A DNA stretch of 32,569 nt from an uncultured Lentisphaerota bacterium. GTDB lineage: Bacteria > Verrucomicrobiota > Lentisphaeria > Oligosphaerales > CAITYL01. The notes under the pieces were generated by a model. It did not search any database. It was given only the letters and a program-made list of their open reading frames with translations, and was not told the DNA's origin. The position numbers were made by a program, and so were the translations under genes. Location: the NCBI GenBank assembly GCA_903896595.1, contig CAITYL010000169.1, forward strand, positions 1-32,569, written 5' to 3'. Positions 1 to 9,880 of the stretch are shown here, piece by piece; within the stretch, counting starts at the first letter, position 1, and each line of letters opens with the position of its first letter.

Positions 1-387
1 GCCCCGCCGTCCGTCCGCCCACTCCACCAAAAACGTGACAACCTCCCGGCTGTCGTGTGCTTCCGCACGCCCTACCGTCACCAACACGGCTTTATGTCAC
101 CGCCGACCGGTCAAGCACAAATCAAATTCGTCAGTGCTGGGCAGCCATGAAGGTCATGGCGAAACATCACTGGATGCGGTAGATTAATTATCTGGGGTGC
201 ATTGATCGGCCGGCGCGACTTCCCAGGTCATGGCGAAAGCGAGCGGGCCGGGGTGATGGCACCGATCCTGCTTTTTGTCTTGCACTTAGGGAAGAGTTGC
301 GGCGAGCGCCATAACAGCAAAAGAGAATTGCCGCCAATGGCGAACTCCGCGACCCGCCAATTTGAACCAACGGGAAGGTTTTGTGTC
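1..387. other. leading intergenic region and 5' leader of the M6 protease
   Basis: No gene is convincing here. The protease frame stays open back to a TTG at 202, but that extension lacks a ribosome site and would bury the signal peptide, so it is treated as untranslated leader. A 14-base string (AGGTCATGGCGAAA) occurs near 151 and again near 225, the only repeat noticed. No known riboswitch fold was recognised. Confidence 0.4.
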
Positions 388-3300
388 ATGAATGGGAAAC
401 GCGCGCCGTGGTTCCGTGTTTCGGTTGCCCTGTTGCTGGCCCTCGTCGGCGGGACGGTGTCAGGCTGGGCGGCGCCCACCGGCCCCCAAGGGGTACCCGT
501 GGAAGCGCAACAGCCGGACGGGACCGTGCTCACGATTCGCGGCTACGGGGACGAGTTCTATCACCGTTACGAGACCACCGACGGCTATACGGTGATCCGG
601 GATCAACAGACCAACACCTGGCATTACGCCCAGGCCAGCACGGACGGAAGCACGCTGCTGTCGAGCGGGCTTGTCGTGGGCCGTGACCACCCGGCCGCCG
701 CCGGCCTGACCAAGCACGCGAATCGTTCGCGTGAAGCCATTGGCCGCATCATTGCGGACCGCCATGCCCGTTTCGTCGTCCCCGCGAACTGGGAACGGCG
801 GCGGCTGGAGCGTCAGATCACCCGGCTTCATGGCCTGGGCAGCCAGACCGCGGCGAGCGCCCTCGTCCAAACCTACAACGCACGCTACCAGGCCATGGGC
901 TACCGTGCCAGCCTGCCAGCCAGCGGCGCCCCCCGGCTCACCAGCGCCACCGAGCCCAATTACGCGCCGCCACCCGCCATGGCCCGAACCAGCGTGGTGG
1001 CGCTCTGCATTCTCGTCAAATTTCCCGACCAGGCGGCCCCCGCGTTCGACCAAGCGGAAATGGATGATCTCGTCAACCAGGAAGATTACACGGATGCCGC
1101 CGGAAACTCCGGATCGGTCCGGGACTATTTCTATGCCCAGTCGTTTGGCAAACTGACCTACACGGCCGTGGTCACGAATTACATCACCGCCGACCATAAC
1201 CGCAGCCACTACGCCAATCAGGCGGACTGTGATGGCGGGCTGGAACTGATCCGGGAATGTATCGGCAAGGTCTCGGGAGTGGATCTGACCCCGCTGACCA
1301 AAACCAGTGGCACCGCAGTGGCGGTCTACCTGCTCTATGCGGGGGCGACCGGCTACGACGGGCTGTGGCCCCATCAGTCCACCCTTTACCCCACGCCATC
1401 ACTTTCGGACGGCACCAAGGTGGCGGACTATATGGTGTCCAGCATTGGCACGACGCCCGTCATCGGCACCATCTGCCACGAATCCGGGCACATGGTTTTG
1501 GGCTGTGCGGATTATTACGATTACGGCGACGACGGCGTCGCCTCCGCCGGCGTGGGCGAGCACTGCCTCATGGGCTCGGGCAATCATCTGAACGACGGCA
1601 AGACACCGGCCCCCCTCAACGCCTATCTGAAATATAAGCTTGGTTTTGCCGCCGCAGTCCCCCTCCCCGCCTCCGGCAGCGTCTCGGTGGGCGCGAACGA
1701 CCAACAGTTTTACCGGGTGGTCAAGCCCGGCAAGGCCGCCGAATATTTCATCCTGGAAAACAAGTGCAAGTCCGCCAGTCCATGGAACGCCGGCATGGTG
1801 GACGAGGGACTGGCCGTCTGGCATGTGGACGAGGCCGTGACGACGGACAATGAATACCAGCAAATGACCATTGACAAGCACTATGAATTGTCCTTGGAAC
1901 AGGCGGACGGCCAGTTTGACCTTGAAACCAAAACCGATACGAACCGGGGTGACGACACCGACTATTACGACGGCGCCACCGGGCGCACCGCCATCTCATC
2001 GTCCGCCACCACTCCCAGCTCCAAATGGTGGGACGGCGGCAGTTCGGGTTCCCTGGCCATCAGCAATGTCAGCACCCCCGGCGCCACCGTCAGGTTTATC
2101 ATCAGCCAGGCGGTGACCCTTGACCCCGAGGGCGGCACAGTGAGTCCAACCGGCATCGGCGTGGTCTTTAACACCCCCTACGGAACCTTGCCGACTCCCA
2201 ACCGCAATGGGTACAGCTTTGACGGCTGGTGGACCGGCGACAACGGCACCGGCACCCAGGTGACCGCAGGCACGATGGTCACCACCGCCGCCAACCATAC
2301 GCTCTACGCCAAATGGACCCCCAATAGCTACACGGTAACCTTTGATCCCGAAAACGGCACGGTCACCCCGGAAACCATGGGCGTGACCTTCGGCGCCGCC
2401 TACGGCACCCTCCCAACCCCCGTCCGCACCGGCTACACCTTTGCCGGCTGGTGGACCAGCGACAACGGCACCGGCAACCGGGTGACCGCCACCACACTCG
2501 TCGCCGCCACCGCCGACCTTAGACTTTATGCCAGATGGACAGTGAGCACCTATACCGTCACCTTTGACAGCGAGGGCGGCCGGATGAGCACCACCAGCAA
2601 GAGCGTGGCGTTTGGCGGCACCTACGGGGCGTTGCCCACCCCCGCCCGGACCGGCTATGTCTTTGCCGGTTGGTGGACCGGCGACAACGGCACCGACACC
2701 CAGGTGCTCTCAACCACGGTCGTCACCATCCCCGCCAACCATGCGCTCTACGCCAAATGGATGGTGAACAGTTACACCGTGACCTTTTCCCCGGGGGGCG
2801 GCACGGTCTCTCCAACCAGCCAAGGCGTCACCTTTGATGCGCCCTACGGCCCCCTGCCGGCCCCCATCCGCACCGACTACACCTTTGACGGCTGGTGGAC
2901 CGGCACCTCGGTGACCGAGAACACGGTCGTGTCCATCGCCGCCAGTCACACCCTTTATGCCAAATGGGTGCGAAAAGGCAGTCAGACGATCACCTTCCCC
3001 GCCCTGCCCGCGAAAACGTATGGGAACGCGGACTTCGCACCGGGCGCCACGGCATCTTCCACCCTGGCCGTAAGCTACGCCAGCAACAACCCCGCCGTGG
3101 CAACGGTGGTTGCGGGCAATCTCCACCTGGTCGGTGCCGGTACGGCCACCATCACGGCGTCACAGCCAGGCGATGGCACGTGGACCGCCGCCACCGCCGT
3201 GGCAAAAACCTTGACCGTGGCCAAGAAAACCCTGACCGTCACCGCTGAAAATAAAAACCGCACCACCAACGAACCCACTCCGGCGTTCTCCATCGTCTAT

Positions 3301-4485
3301 GCAGGGTGGGTTAATGGCGATCAGGAGGCAGTGCTGGCCACCCCGCCCACGGCAACCTGTTCCGCCACCGCGGCGAGCCAGGCCGGAACCTACCCCATCA
3401 CGGTCGGCGGCGGCAGTGATGCCAATTATGCCTTCTCTTATGTGGCGGGGACGTTGACCATCACGGCGGTCTATCCAGCCGTAACCACCACGGTGCCGAC
3501 CGCCATCGGCACCACCACCGCGACGGCCGGGGGCACGGTAACGAGCGATGGCGGGACGCCGGTAACGGCCCGCGGCGTCTGCTGGAGCACCGCCACCACC
3601 CCAACGCTGGCCGATGCCAGGACCAGCAACGGCAACGGCATGGGCGCGTTCACCAGCATGCTCGGCAGGTTGCGGGCAAGCACGACCTATTATGTCCGGG
3701 CATATGCCACCAACGGCGCCGGAACGGCCTATGGCGAGCCGCGAGCCTTCACAACGCCCGCGGCCAGCGGCGCGGATTTCGTGGTGACGACCATCACCCT
3801 CCTGCCGGGACTGCCGGCCGTGAGCGGCAAGCTCACCGTCTCCGTCACCGTGCTGAACCAGGGCCTGCTGAGCGGCAAGGCGGGCAGCCTGTACGTGTGG
3901 ACCAACAAACCGGAGACGGCCGCCATGGGCGAACCCGCCGACAAATCCGCGGCCCTCAGCACCTTGAAACCGGGCCTAAGCAAGACGGTGAAGATGACGG
4001 TGACCGCGCCGGCAAGCCTGGGCACCTTCACCCTGCGCGCCTTTATTGACGCCAAAAACGCCGCCAAAGAAGACGATGAGTACAACAATCAAAGCAGCTA
4101 TGCGTACAGCACCGGCCTGCCGGACTTTGCGGTCCAGGCCGTCCAGATCAGTCCGGAAACCCCGGCCGCCGGCCAGGCGTTCACCGCCTATGTGACCGTG
4201 GTCAACTCGGGCGCGGTCGCCGGCAATGCGGGTTCTCTCGATCTTTGGGCGGACACCACCGCCCTGCCCACCCCCCCTGTGCCGGCCAGCACAATCAAGG
4301 GCAACAAGTACAAGACGGTCGGCACCCTCCTGCCTGGCCAGGAAAAAACCATCACCGTGACCGGCCTGAAGGCGCCGGTTGGCCAACCGGCGCCCGGCCT
4401 GGGCGTGCTCATCGACAGCCGCGCCAAAACGCGGGAGATGGACGAAACCAACAACGCCTTCGAGTTCGATTACAACTGCCAATGA
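388..4485 (+). CDS. secreted M6-family metalloprotease with InlB-type and CARDB repeats
   Basis: Predicted zinc endopeptidase exported from the cell, 1365 residues. The chosen ATG follows AAGG by about 9 nt and starts a clear signal peptide (basic MNGKR, hydrophobic [10 protein letters not shown], Ala-rich cleavage region). The catalytic motif HESGH lies at residues 364-368, followed by G372 and D375, the likely third ligand, as in M6 (immune inhibitor A-like) proteases. From about 576 to 860 there are four Listeria/Bacteroides (InlB B) repeats, each ending in an LYAKW-like motif with a GWW core. Then come a Big/YGX-like region (about 866-945), an MBG-like domain (946-1028), an FN3-like domain (1029-1128) and two CARDB domains (about 1129-1235 and 1245-1365). 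No C-terminal sorting signal is visible, so it may be free or held by the adhesive repeats. It stands alone, with no operon partner. Function as protease is well supported; substrate is unknown. Confidence 0.9.
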   Translation: MNGKRAPWFRVSVALLLALVGGTVSGWAAPTGPQGVPVEAQQPDGTVLTIRGYGDEFYHRYETTDGYTVIRDQQTNTWHYAQASTDGSTLLSSGLVVGRDHPAAAGLTKHANRSREAIGRIIADRHARFVVPANWERRRLERQITRLHGLGSQTAASALVQTYNARYQAMGYRASLPASGAPRLTSATEPNYAPPPAMARTSVVALCILVKFPDQAAPAFDQAEMDDLVNQEDYTDAAGNSGSVRDYFYAQSFGKLTYTAVVTNYITADHNRSHYANQADCDGGLELIRECIGKVSGVDLTPLTKTSGTAVAVYLLYAGATGYDGLWPHQSTLYPTPSLSDGTKVADYMVSSIGTTPVIGTICHESGHMVLGCADYYDYGDDGVASAGVGEHCLMGSGNHLNDGKTPAPLNAYLKYKLGFAAAVPLPASGSVSVGANDQQFYRVVKPGKAAEYFILENKCKSASPWNAGMVDEGLAVWHVDEAVTTDNEYQQMTIDKHYELSLEQADGQFDLETKTDTNRGDDTDYYDGATGRTAISSSATTPSSKWWDGGSSGSLAISNVSTPGATVRFIISQAVTLDPEGGTVSPTGIGVVFNTPYGTLPTPNRNGYSFDGWWTGDNGTGTQVTAGTMVTTAANHTLYAKWTPNSYTVTFDPENGTVTPETMGVTFGAAYGTLPTPVRTGYTFAGWWTSDNGTGNRVTATTLVAATADLRLYARWTVSTYTVTFDSEGGRMSTTSKSVAFGGTYGALPTPARTGYVFAGWWTGDNGTDTQVLSTTVVTIPANHALYAKWMVNSYTVTFSPGGGTVSPTSQGVTFDAPYGPLPAPIRTDYTFDGWWTGTSVTENTVVSIAASHTLYAKWVRKGSQTITFPALPAKTYGNADFAPGATASSTLAVSYASNNPAVATVVAGNLHLVGAGTATITASQPGDGTWTAATAVAKTLTVAKKTLTVTAENKNRTTNEPTPAFSIVYAGWVNGDQEAVLATPPTATCSATAASQAGTYPITVGGGSDANYAFSYVAGTLTITAVYPAVTTTVPTAIGTTTATAGGTVTSDGGTPVTARGVCWSTATTPTLADARTSNGNGMGAFTSMLGRLRASTTYYVRAYATNGAGTAYGEPRAFTTPAASGADFVVTTITLLPGLPAVSGKLTVSVTVLNQGLLSGKAGSLYVWTNKPETAAMGEPADKSAALSTLKPGLSKTVKMTVTAPASLGTFTLRAFIDAKNAAKEDDEYNNQSSYAYSTGLPDFAVQAVQISPETPAAGQAFTAYVTVVNSGAVAGNAGSLDLWADTTALPTPPVPASTIKGNKYKTVGTLLPGQEKTITVTGLKAPVGQPAPGLGVLIDSRAKTREMDETNNAFEFDYNCQ

Positions 4486-4770
4486 CGCATCGCGTTGTTC
4501 GTTGTCCCGGCTTCAGCCGGAAAAAGTGCCTAATCAGAGCCGCGAACGAAGCGAGCACAGGGAGCGAAAGTGACCGCTCCAAAAGAATCCACTTTGGGGG
4601 GCGGACACTTCTTGACCCGTCACTGACGTTCCGGGCTCTGATGCCCCACGATTCCCCGTTCGCCTCCTCACTCGCCTTGCCCTTTGACTGACATCGATAC
4701 AACAAACAACAGGCGCCGACATATATTGGGCAACAACACCATTCTGTCAGCGCCCGCGCCGAGACCTCCC

Positions 4771-5559
4771 ATGAACCACCACCACCCCGCCCTCCCGTTG
4801 CCCCAGTTGGTGCGGTTCCTGGACGCCCTGCTGGGCCAGGCCGCCATTCCCAATGACCACTCGAACAACGGCCTGCAGGTGGCCGGCGCGGCCCGGGTCC
4901 GGCGCGCCGCCTTCGCGGTGGACGCCTCGGCGGCGCTGTTCCAACTGGCGGCGGCGGACGGCGTGGAGTTTCTCTTCGTCCACCATGGCCTGAGCTGGAA
5001 CGGCGGCTGGAAACGGCTCACCGGTACGGCGGGACGCCGGGCGGCGCTGCTGCTAAAAAACAATATTTCCCTGTACGCCAGCCACTTGCCGCTGGACGCG
5101 CACCCGGAGGTCGGCAACAACGCCGGCCTGGCCAAGGCCCTGGGGCTGACCAAGCAGGAACTCTTTTTCGAGTACGACGGTGCCCGCATCGGCCGGCTGG
5201 GCGTGCTGCCGAAACCCCTGACCCCCGCGGCGCTGGCCGCCCAGGTCGGCCGCGTGCTGGGCACCGACGGCGTGCGCCTGCTCAACGGCGGCGGAGTCCG
5301 CACCGTGCGGCGGGTCGGCATCGTCTCGGGCGGGGCGGCGGACGCGGCGGAACCGGCGGCCCTGGCGGGCTGCGACGCCCTGATCACCGGCGAAGTCGGC
5401 CACAGCCATTACCATCCCGTGCTTGAATCGGGGGTCGCGGTAATCGCCGCCGGCCATTACGCCACCGAAACCGTCGGCCCGCGCCTGGTCCTGGACGCCG
5501 TCGCGGCCGCCTTCCCCAATCTCGACTGCCGCTTCTACGACCTGCCGACCGGCCTGTGA
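4771..5559 (+). CDS. Nif3-like dinuclear metal centre protein (YbgI/SA1388 family)
   Basis: 262 residues, normal for the compact Nif3 family. It shows NDHSNNGLQV near the N terminus, FVHHGLSW, the metal-binding ASHLPLDAH, ITGEVGHSHYH and C-terminal GHYATET, which together supply the His/Glu/Asp ligands of the dinuclear site. The family is often annotated as GTP cyclohydrolase I type 2 or Nif3; the true activity is not settled, and cytoplasmic location is expected. The ATG at 4771 was chosen over a TTG at 4684 because the homologous part starts there, though no strong ribosome site is visible. It is not overlapped by neighbours and the 285-base gap before it holds only a weak 5-bp hairpin at 4507-4520. 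Confidence 0.88.
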   Translation: MNHHHPALPLPQLVRFLDALLGQAAIPNDHSNNGLQVAGAARVRRAAFAVDASAALFQLAAADGVEFLFVHHGLSWNGGWKRLTGTAGRRAALLLKNNISLYASHLPLDAHPEVGNNAGLAKALGLTKQELFFEYDGARIGRLGVLPKPLTPAALAAQVGRVLGTDGVRLLNGGGVRTVRRVGIVSGGAADAAEPAALAGCDALITGEVGHSHYHPVLESGVAVIAAGHYATETVGPRLVLDAVAAAFPNLDCRFYDLPTGL

Positions 5560-5576
5560 GCCCAGTTTGGTTCCGC

Positions 5577-5606
5577 TCACAGAGCCACGGCGGCACAGAG
5601 AAACCG
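5577..5606. repeat. short CACAGAG-type periodic repeat remnant
   Basis: Two CACAGAG units 16 nt apart lie just after the Nif3 stop, with an intervening ACGG unit. The pattern resembles the better array at 29040-29064. It is weak on its own and is listed only because the same unit recurs. Confidence 0.3.
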
Positions 5607-5717
5607 CATTCCGGCGGAGCCGGTGTGGCAAAGGGCTTGCAGCCCGTCGGAACGCCGCCGACGCGATACAATCACGTTGCCGCAAAAAAACCAATTCAAC
5701 GCCAAGCCGTTTTTAAT

Positions 5718-5900
5718 ATCGGCGTTATTTCAAGGCCGGGAGCCGCCCGGCCTCGGGCGGAACTCGATGGCGTCACACCAGTTCCGCCCTTTTTATTGGG
5801 CCACCGTCCGCCAAACCGAATTATGCACGTCTCCGACGATGACGGGTTCGTCCGCCCGAGGACGGGCGGCTCCCGGTTATGGGAAAACGTCGTTACTTTT
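5718..5900. repeat. palindromic repeat A, copy 1 (~183 bp)
   Basis: Matches 26288-26468 over its whole length with few changes. The outer arms are inverted copies of each other: GGGAGCCGCCCG...CTCGGGCGGA near the left end and TCCGCCCGAGG...GGGCGGCTCCC near the right end. The middle carries GTTCCGCCC and GTCTCCGACGATGACGGG. It begins about 40 bp 3' of the GH31 stop, and the second copy lies 15 bp 3' of the nadA stop in the same orientation relative to the gene. No open frame is shared between copies, so it is a non-coding palindromic element. Confidence 0.85.
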
Positions 5901-5940
5901 GGAAGCAGCTCCGCCTTTTTGAATAGTCCAACTGGACCCA

Positions 5941-8124
5941 TTACCGGGGCGCCAGCCGCAGGATGACGGTGCGGGCAACCGTCGGGGCGGCGGGCGGCAG
6001 ACGCAGCACGGGCACACCGTCTTGCGTCTCTACGGCCAACGGCTGGCCGTCGGCCTCCGCGGCCTGAATGGCACCGTAGCCGTGCAACTGAAACTCTACC
6101 GTCCGCGTTTCCGGCTGGCCGGCGTAGGTCCCCGCAGCCGGACCGACCCGGAGCGTCAACCGGTTTCCCGCGCGCTGTTGCAGCAACGGCGTCACGGCCC
6201 CGGCACCGTGCCGATAGGCGTCCGTCTGGCCGTCGTCCTCGTACAAAACGGCCGCATAGTCGCCATCCGCCGGCGGCGGCGTGCAACGCACGACCAGACA
6301 GGAGAGCGGTTCGGTGGTCATCCGCGGCGAGTACGGTTGCAGCGGCAGGGGCACGCCAGCCCGCACCCACAGCGGAATGCGCCCCAGTGGCGCGGCAATC
6401 TCCAGCCAGCGCGGCCCGGCCGTCACCTCGCCCGTGAACCAGTCCACCCAGCTTCCCTCCGGGATCCACACCGACTGCATGGCCACAAAGTCGGCGCCTG
6501 TGCCGGGGCTGGTCACCGGTGCGACCAGCAGGTGGTCGCCGAACAGGTATTCCTGGGGGCAGCGGTAGGCGTCCTCGCAGCGCGGATACTCCAGATAGAG
6601 CGGGCGAAGCAGCGGCAGGGTGTCGCGGTGACATTGCCAGGCGCTGGTGTAGACATAGGGCAGAAGCACGGCGCGAAGATGGAACGCGGCGTGCATGACC
6701 GCTGTAAACGGCTCGCCCCACAGCCACGGCCGGCGGTCCAGGTGATCGCCGCAGGAATGCAGGCGCAGGCTGGCGCTGAGGGCGCAAAACTGGATCCAGC
6801 GGGTGTACAATTCCGGGTCGCGCTGCGGGCTGTGGAAACCGCCGGCGTCATGAGCCCAGAAGAAACAGCCGGCATTGCCGGAGACGGCGGTGAACGGCAC
6901 CTCAAAGCGCAGCATCTCCCAGGTGGCGCCGGCATCACCGGAGAAATGGATCGGGTGCCGGTGATCGCCCCAGCCGGCCCAGCGGCTGAAGGAAAGCCCC
7001 CGCCGGCCGTCGGCCGCGGTATGTTCGAAGTACAGGTAATTCAGCCACGGCAGATGCTGCAGGTACGGCACGGGATGCGCGTAGGGCATCAGGCTGTCCT
7101 GCTGCCAGTCCACCCACCAGAAATCCACCCCGGCCTTCTCATGGGGTTCATGGCCGTGGCTAAAATAGGCGCGCATATAGTCGCGGTCACCGGCCTGGAA
7201 CGGCGGATCGGCGTCCTCCGGGGTCCGCCCCAAGTCACGCATGAATTCGGGGAAGGTGTCGTCCGTGCTGCGGATGCCGTCATGGGGATGCACATTGAGG
7301 GTGACCGCCAGCCGGTCCCGGCGCAGTTCCGCCAGCAGCGTTTCCGCGTCGGGCAGCAGCTCCCGGTTCCAGGACCAGCCGGTCCACCCGCGCATCCCCG
7401 CCCAGCCAAACCCGGTCCGGCCGTCTTTGCGGTGCCAGTCCATGTCCATGACCAAAATATCGAGGGGGAAATCGTGTTGGCGATATTCCTCGACAATCGC
7501 CCGGTAGTCGTTTGAGGTGTACGACCACCAGCGGCAGTACCAGGAACCGAACACATGCCGCCGGGGCAGCGCCGCCGGGCCGCCGATGACGGTCAGGGCG
7601 CGCAGGGCCGCCTTGTAGTCGCGGCCGTAGCCGAAGAAATACCAGTCGGTGGTGCTGGCCGCCAACGGCCGCTGGACGATCCAGCCGTCGCGCAGCAAAT
7701 GTCCGCTGCTGTCGTCGACCAGATGCCAGCCCTGGCGCGATAGCAGGCCGTCGGGCAGCGGCACCGGCCCCTGAACATTGTCCACCGTCGCCAGCGGCCC
7801 GCCCAGATTCTCCGTGTCGGCCAGCCCGGGCCGCCACAGCGTGCCGCCCTCCGTCACCGTAATCTCCAGGTTGTCGGCGGTGAACGCCGCGCCCGCGCCC
7901 CGGTAACGCAAGCGCAGGACACCGGTGTCAATGACCAGTTCCGCCCCGTCGTTGCGGAGTTCGCAGGGACAGGCGGGCACGGCGCGTTCGCGGGCGAACA
8001 GGGTCGGCTCGTCGGTGAAGGTGCCGGAAGGAGAATGTTCGAGACGGACCAGTTCGCGGGCAATAACCGTGAACCGCGCCGTGCCGCCAATGACGATGCT
8101 TTGTGAAAACATGGAGTTATTCAT
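5941..8124 (-). CDS. glycoside hydrolase family 31 (alpha-glycosidase)
   Basis: 727 residues without signal peptide, so probably cytoplasmic, hydrolysing alpha-linked sugars from the non-reducing end. The N-terminal beta-sandwich precedes a (beta/alpha)8 barrel. DMDW (D227, D229) lines the substrate pocket, the predicted nucleophile is D339 in WWVDWQQ and the acid/base is D397 in HFSGDAGATW. The usual GH31 nucleophile motif is WxDMNE; the WVDWQQ form marks a different subfamily, so the substrate (glucosyl, xylosyl, galactosyl or N-acetylgalactosaminyl) cannot be stated. The C-terminal beta domain contains the LYEDDGQTDAY motif common in the family. Start choice is between 8124 and 8112; neither has a strong ribosome site. 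Repeat A follows its stop. Confidence 0.92.
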   Translation of the reverse strand: MNNSMFSQSIVIGGTARFTVIARELVRLEHSPSGTFTDEPTLFARERAVPACPCELRNDGAELVIDTGVLRLRYRGAGAAFTADNLEITVTEGGTLWRPGLADTENLGGPLATVDNVQGPVPLPDGLLSRQGWHLVDDSSGHLLRDGWIVQRPLAASTTDWYFFGYGRDYKAALRALTVIGGPAALPRRHVFGSWYCRWWSYTSNDYRAIVEEYRQHDFPLDILVMDMDWHRKDGRTGFGWAGMRGWTGWSWNRELLPDAETLLAELRRDRLAVTLNVHPHDGIRSTDDTFPEFMRDLGRTPEDADPPFQAGDRDYMRAYFSHGHEPHEKAGVDFWWVDWQQDSLMPYAHPVPYLQHLPWLNYLYFEHTAADGRRGLSFSRWAGWGDHRHPIHFSGDAGATWEMLRFEVPFTAVSGNAGCFFWAHDAGGFHSPQRDPELYTRWIQFCALSASLRLHSCGDHLDRRPWLWGEPFTAVMHAAFHLRAVLLPYVYTSAWQCHRDTLPLLRPLYLEYPRCEDAYRCPQEYLFGDHLLVAPVTSPGTGADFVAMQSVWIPEGSWVDWFTGEVTAGPRWLEIAAPLGRIPLWVRAGVPLPLQPYSPRMTTEPLSCLVVRCTPPPADGDYAAVLYEDDGQTDAYRHGAGAVTPLLQQRAGNRLTLRVGPAAGTYAGQPETRTVEFQLHGYGAIQAAEADGQPLAVETQDGVPVLRLPPAAPTVARTVILRLAPR

Positions 8125-8547
8125 TTTTCATGATGTCTGAACTGAGTTTTTTTAACCTTAATTCTACTTTGCCAGATTGAAAATCGTGGTTATTGGCGGG
8201 GTCGCCGATCACTGGCTATAATTCATCTTGCCGGCAATGGCAACAGGGCGGATCCCATACAAATTGAGGCCGTGATGGCGGTGCGGAATGACATGATCTA
8301 TCCATTTTACGAGTGAAGACAAAACGAAACGCCATGAAACTCTCGACTTTCACAACGGCGCAATAAAAAAACGCTAAGATTCCTGTTGTCGCGTGAAACG
8401 CGGTCAGGAAAAAAGTGTTTTTTTGCCTTGGAGGTCCAAGGCCACAACACAGAAAACGAACGCAAGCAACTCACGGCGCCATAAATAACATGATTCTTCC
8501 CCCTTCCGCCCCCAAGCCTGAAATCAAAATTCCTATCAGTCTATCCG
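8125..8547. other. AT-richer spacer between GH31 and the AAA_14 ATPase
   Basis: 423 bases without a credible gene. It holds the upstream region of GH31 and the 3' side of the ATPase gene. A TATAAT at 8217-8222 with TTGGCG 18 bp upstream reads to the right, but no gene follows on that strand. A short GCGT/ACGC stem sits at about 8392-8402. A pyrimidine-rich stretch lies at 8489-8545. Confidence 0.4.
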
Positions 8548-9705
8548 TTACTCCGCGGCTTCCAGCCGTTGCACGGCCTCCATGAGCGGCATCACGGTGA
8601 CGTTTTCCTGCAAGGCGTAGATGCGTCCGCCGGGATAGACCACCAGCAGGCGGTCCAGTCCGAGGTCGGCCATGGCGATGCGCATGGATTTGGTCATGTC
8701 CGGCGCGTCCGCGCATTTGAACTCGACCCCCGTCCGGCGTCCGTCGCGTTCGAGGAACAGATCCAGTTCCGCACCTTGCCGGGTCGCCCAAAAATAGGGT
8801 TGGGCAGCGGGCATCCGCGCCAGGATTTGTTCCATGGCAAACCCTTCCCAGGAGGCGCCGTACTTGGGGTGCCCCAAAAGCCCCCGCATGGATTCCACGC
8901 CCCAGAACGCATGGAGGAGGCCGCTGTCCCGCAGGTAAACCTTGGGGGATTTCACGATGCGCTTGCCCGCGTTCTCGAACCAAGGCGGCAACACACGGAC
9001 CAGATACGTCCCCTCCAAGATTTCGAGGTAATGCCGGACCGTCTTGCCGGTAACCCCCAAGGAACGCCCCAGTTCCTCCCCGTTCCACACCTGGCCGTGG
9101 TAATGGGCGAGCATGCTCCAAAAGCGATGGAGGACGCCCGCCTGCACGCGGATGCCCAACGCCGGCACGTCCCGTTCCACATGCGTCCGGATGAAGTCCC
9201 GCCGCCATGCCAGCGAGGCGCTGGAAGAGGAGGCAAGGAACGACCGGGGAAAGCCGCCGCGCAACCACAGGTCATCCCGACGGCCGGCGCCCACCTCATC
9301 CAACGTCAGGCCGGTGACGGGTACGAAGCTGACGCGTCCCGCCAGCGATTCCGACACGCCCCTGATGATTTCCGGCGCCGCGCTCCCCAGCAGGCAGAAA
9401 CGGGCGGGAAGCGGCATGCGGTCAACCAAAGGTCGGAGCGCCGTGAACAGGTGCGGCGCCCTCTGCACCTCGTCAATGATCACCAAACCCGTCAGCCCGG
9501 CCAATGCCTGCTTCGGATTGCGCAGGGCCAGGCTGTCCGTTGCGTCTTCCATGTCAAAAACATGGACGGGTTCCGGCCATGTCGCCGCCAGTTGCCGCGC
9601 CAGCGTCGTCTTGCCAACCTGCCGCGCCCCGAGAAGTGCGGCAACCGGCGTTTCCCGCAAGGCGTCCTGGATGGATTTTGCCAGATAGTCGCGGGAAATC
9701 ATCAT
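8548..9705 (-). CDS. AAA_14 / DUF4143 ATP-binding protein
   Basis: 385 residues, typical length. N-terminal AAA domain: Walker A GARQVGKTT (26-34), Walker B VIIDE (D78, E79), and sensor-like GSAAPE. A winged-helix segment (NGEELGRSLGVTGKTVRHYL) leads into the C-terminal DUF4143 domain, which has a PD-(D/E)xK-like core: GAELD (D315) and VEFK (E328, K330). The family is widespread in bacteria and archaea, often in many copies, and its role is not firmly known; toxin-antitoxin-like or mobile-element roles have been suggested. It is monocistronic, with its own promoter at 9738-9766 and a dyad at 9721-9739, which would suit autoregulation. Intact catalytic residues argue against decay. Confidence 0.9.
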   Translation of the reverse strand: MMISRDYLAKSIQDALRETPVAALLGARQVGKTTLARQLAATWPEPVHVFDMEDATDSLALRNPKQALAGLTGLVIIDEVQRAPHLFTALRPLVDRMPLPARFCLLGSAAPEIIRGVSESLAGRVSFVPVTGLTLDEVGAGRRDDLWLRGGFPRSFLASSSSASLAWRRDFIRTHVERDVPALGIRVQAGVLHRFWSMLAHYHGQVWNGEELGRSLGVTGKTVRHYLEILEGTYLVRVLPPWFENAGKRIVKSPKVYLRDSGLLHAFWGVESMRGLLGHPKYGASWEGFAMEQILARMPAAQPYFWATRQGAELDLFLERDGRRTGVEFKCADAPDMTKSMRIAMADLGLDRLLVVYPGGRIYALQENVTVMPLMEAVQRLEAAE

Positions 9706-9720
9706 TTTTATCCATGCTTT

Positions 9721-9739
9721 TTAGGAATTTAAGTCCTAA
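9721..9739 (-). promoter_or_regulatory. dyad TTAGGA-N7-TCCTAA, possible operator
   Basis: The sequence TTAGGAATTTAAGTCCTAA has 6-bp perfect arms and lies 15 bp upstream of the ATPase start, overlapping the predicted -10 element and start of transcription. Position and symmetry suggest a repressor site, perhaps autoregulatory. Inference only. Confidence 0.4.
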
Positions 9740-9766
9740 TATACATGATAAAAAATGCATTAACAA
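9738..9766 (-). promoter_or_regulatory. sigma-70-like promoter of the AAA_14 ATPase
   Basis: Reading leftward: TTGTTA (plus-strand 9761-9766), a 17-bp spacer, then TATATT (9738-9743). Four of six and five of six consensus matches with ideal spacing, in an AT-rich pocket directly before the gene. Confidence 0.5.
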
Positions 9767-9880
9767 GTCTTTTCCGGCGGCCGGGATTCCGACACTCCCG
9801 CCGCGCTTCGCCGTTCGCGAATGCTATGCGCGGGAATTGAAATCTCGCGCCGAAGGTACGAAAAAAAGGGTGAAAACCTG

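Noticed and set aside
202-387. N-terminal extension of the protease from TTG 202
   Set aside because: Would place 62 residues before a proper signal peptide; ATG 388 has a ribosome site.
2113-2967. DNA tandem repeat
   Set aside because: The four ~70-codon repeats are protein repeats (InlB B type) with diverged codons inside the protease gene.
6022-7515. 497-codon open frame opposite the GH31 gene
   Set aside because: Antisense shadow in GC-rich DNA, Arg/Gln/Gly-rich with no motif, while the minus strand has clear catalytic motifs.
8193-8222. plus-strand promoter TTGGCG-18-TATAAT
   Set aside because: Good hexamers but no gene downstream on that strand; probably chance in an AT-rich spacer, or an unseen RNA.
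8569-9732. 387-codon plus-strand frame over the AAA_14 ATPase
   Set aside because: Mirror of a real gene; His/Arg/Gln-rich and without domain signal.
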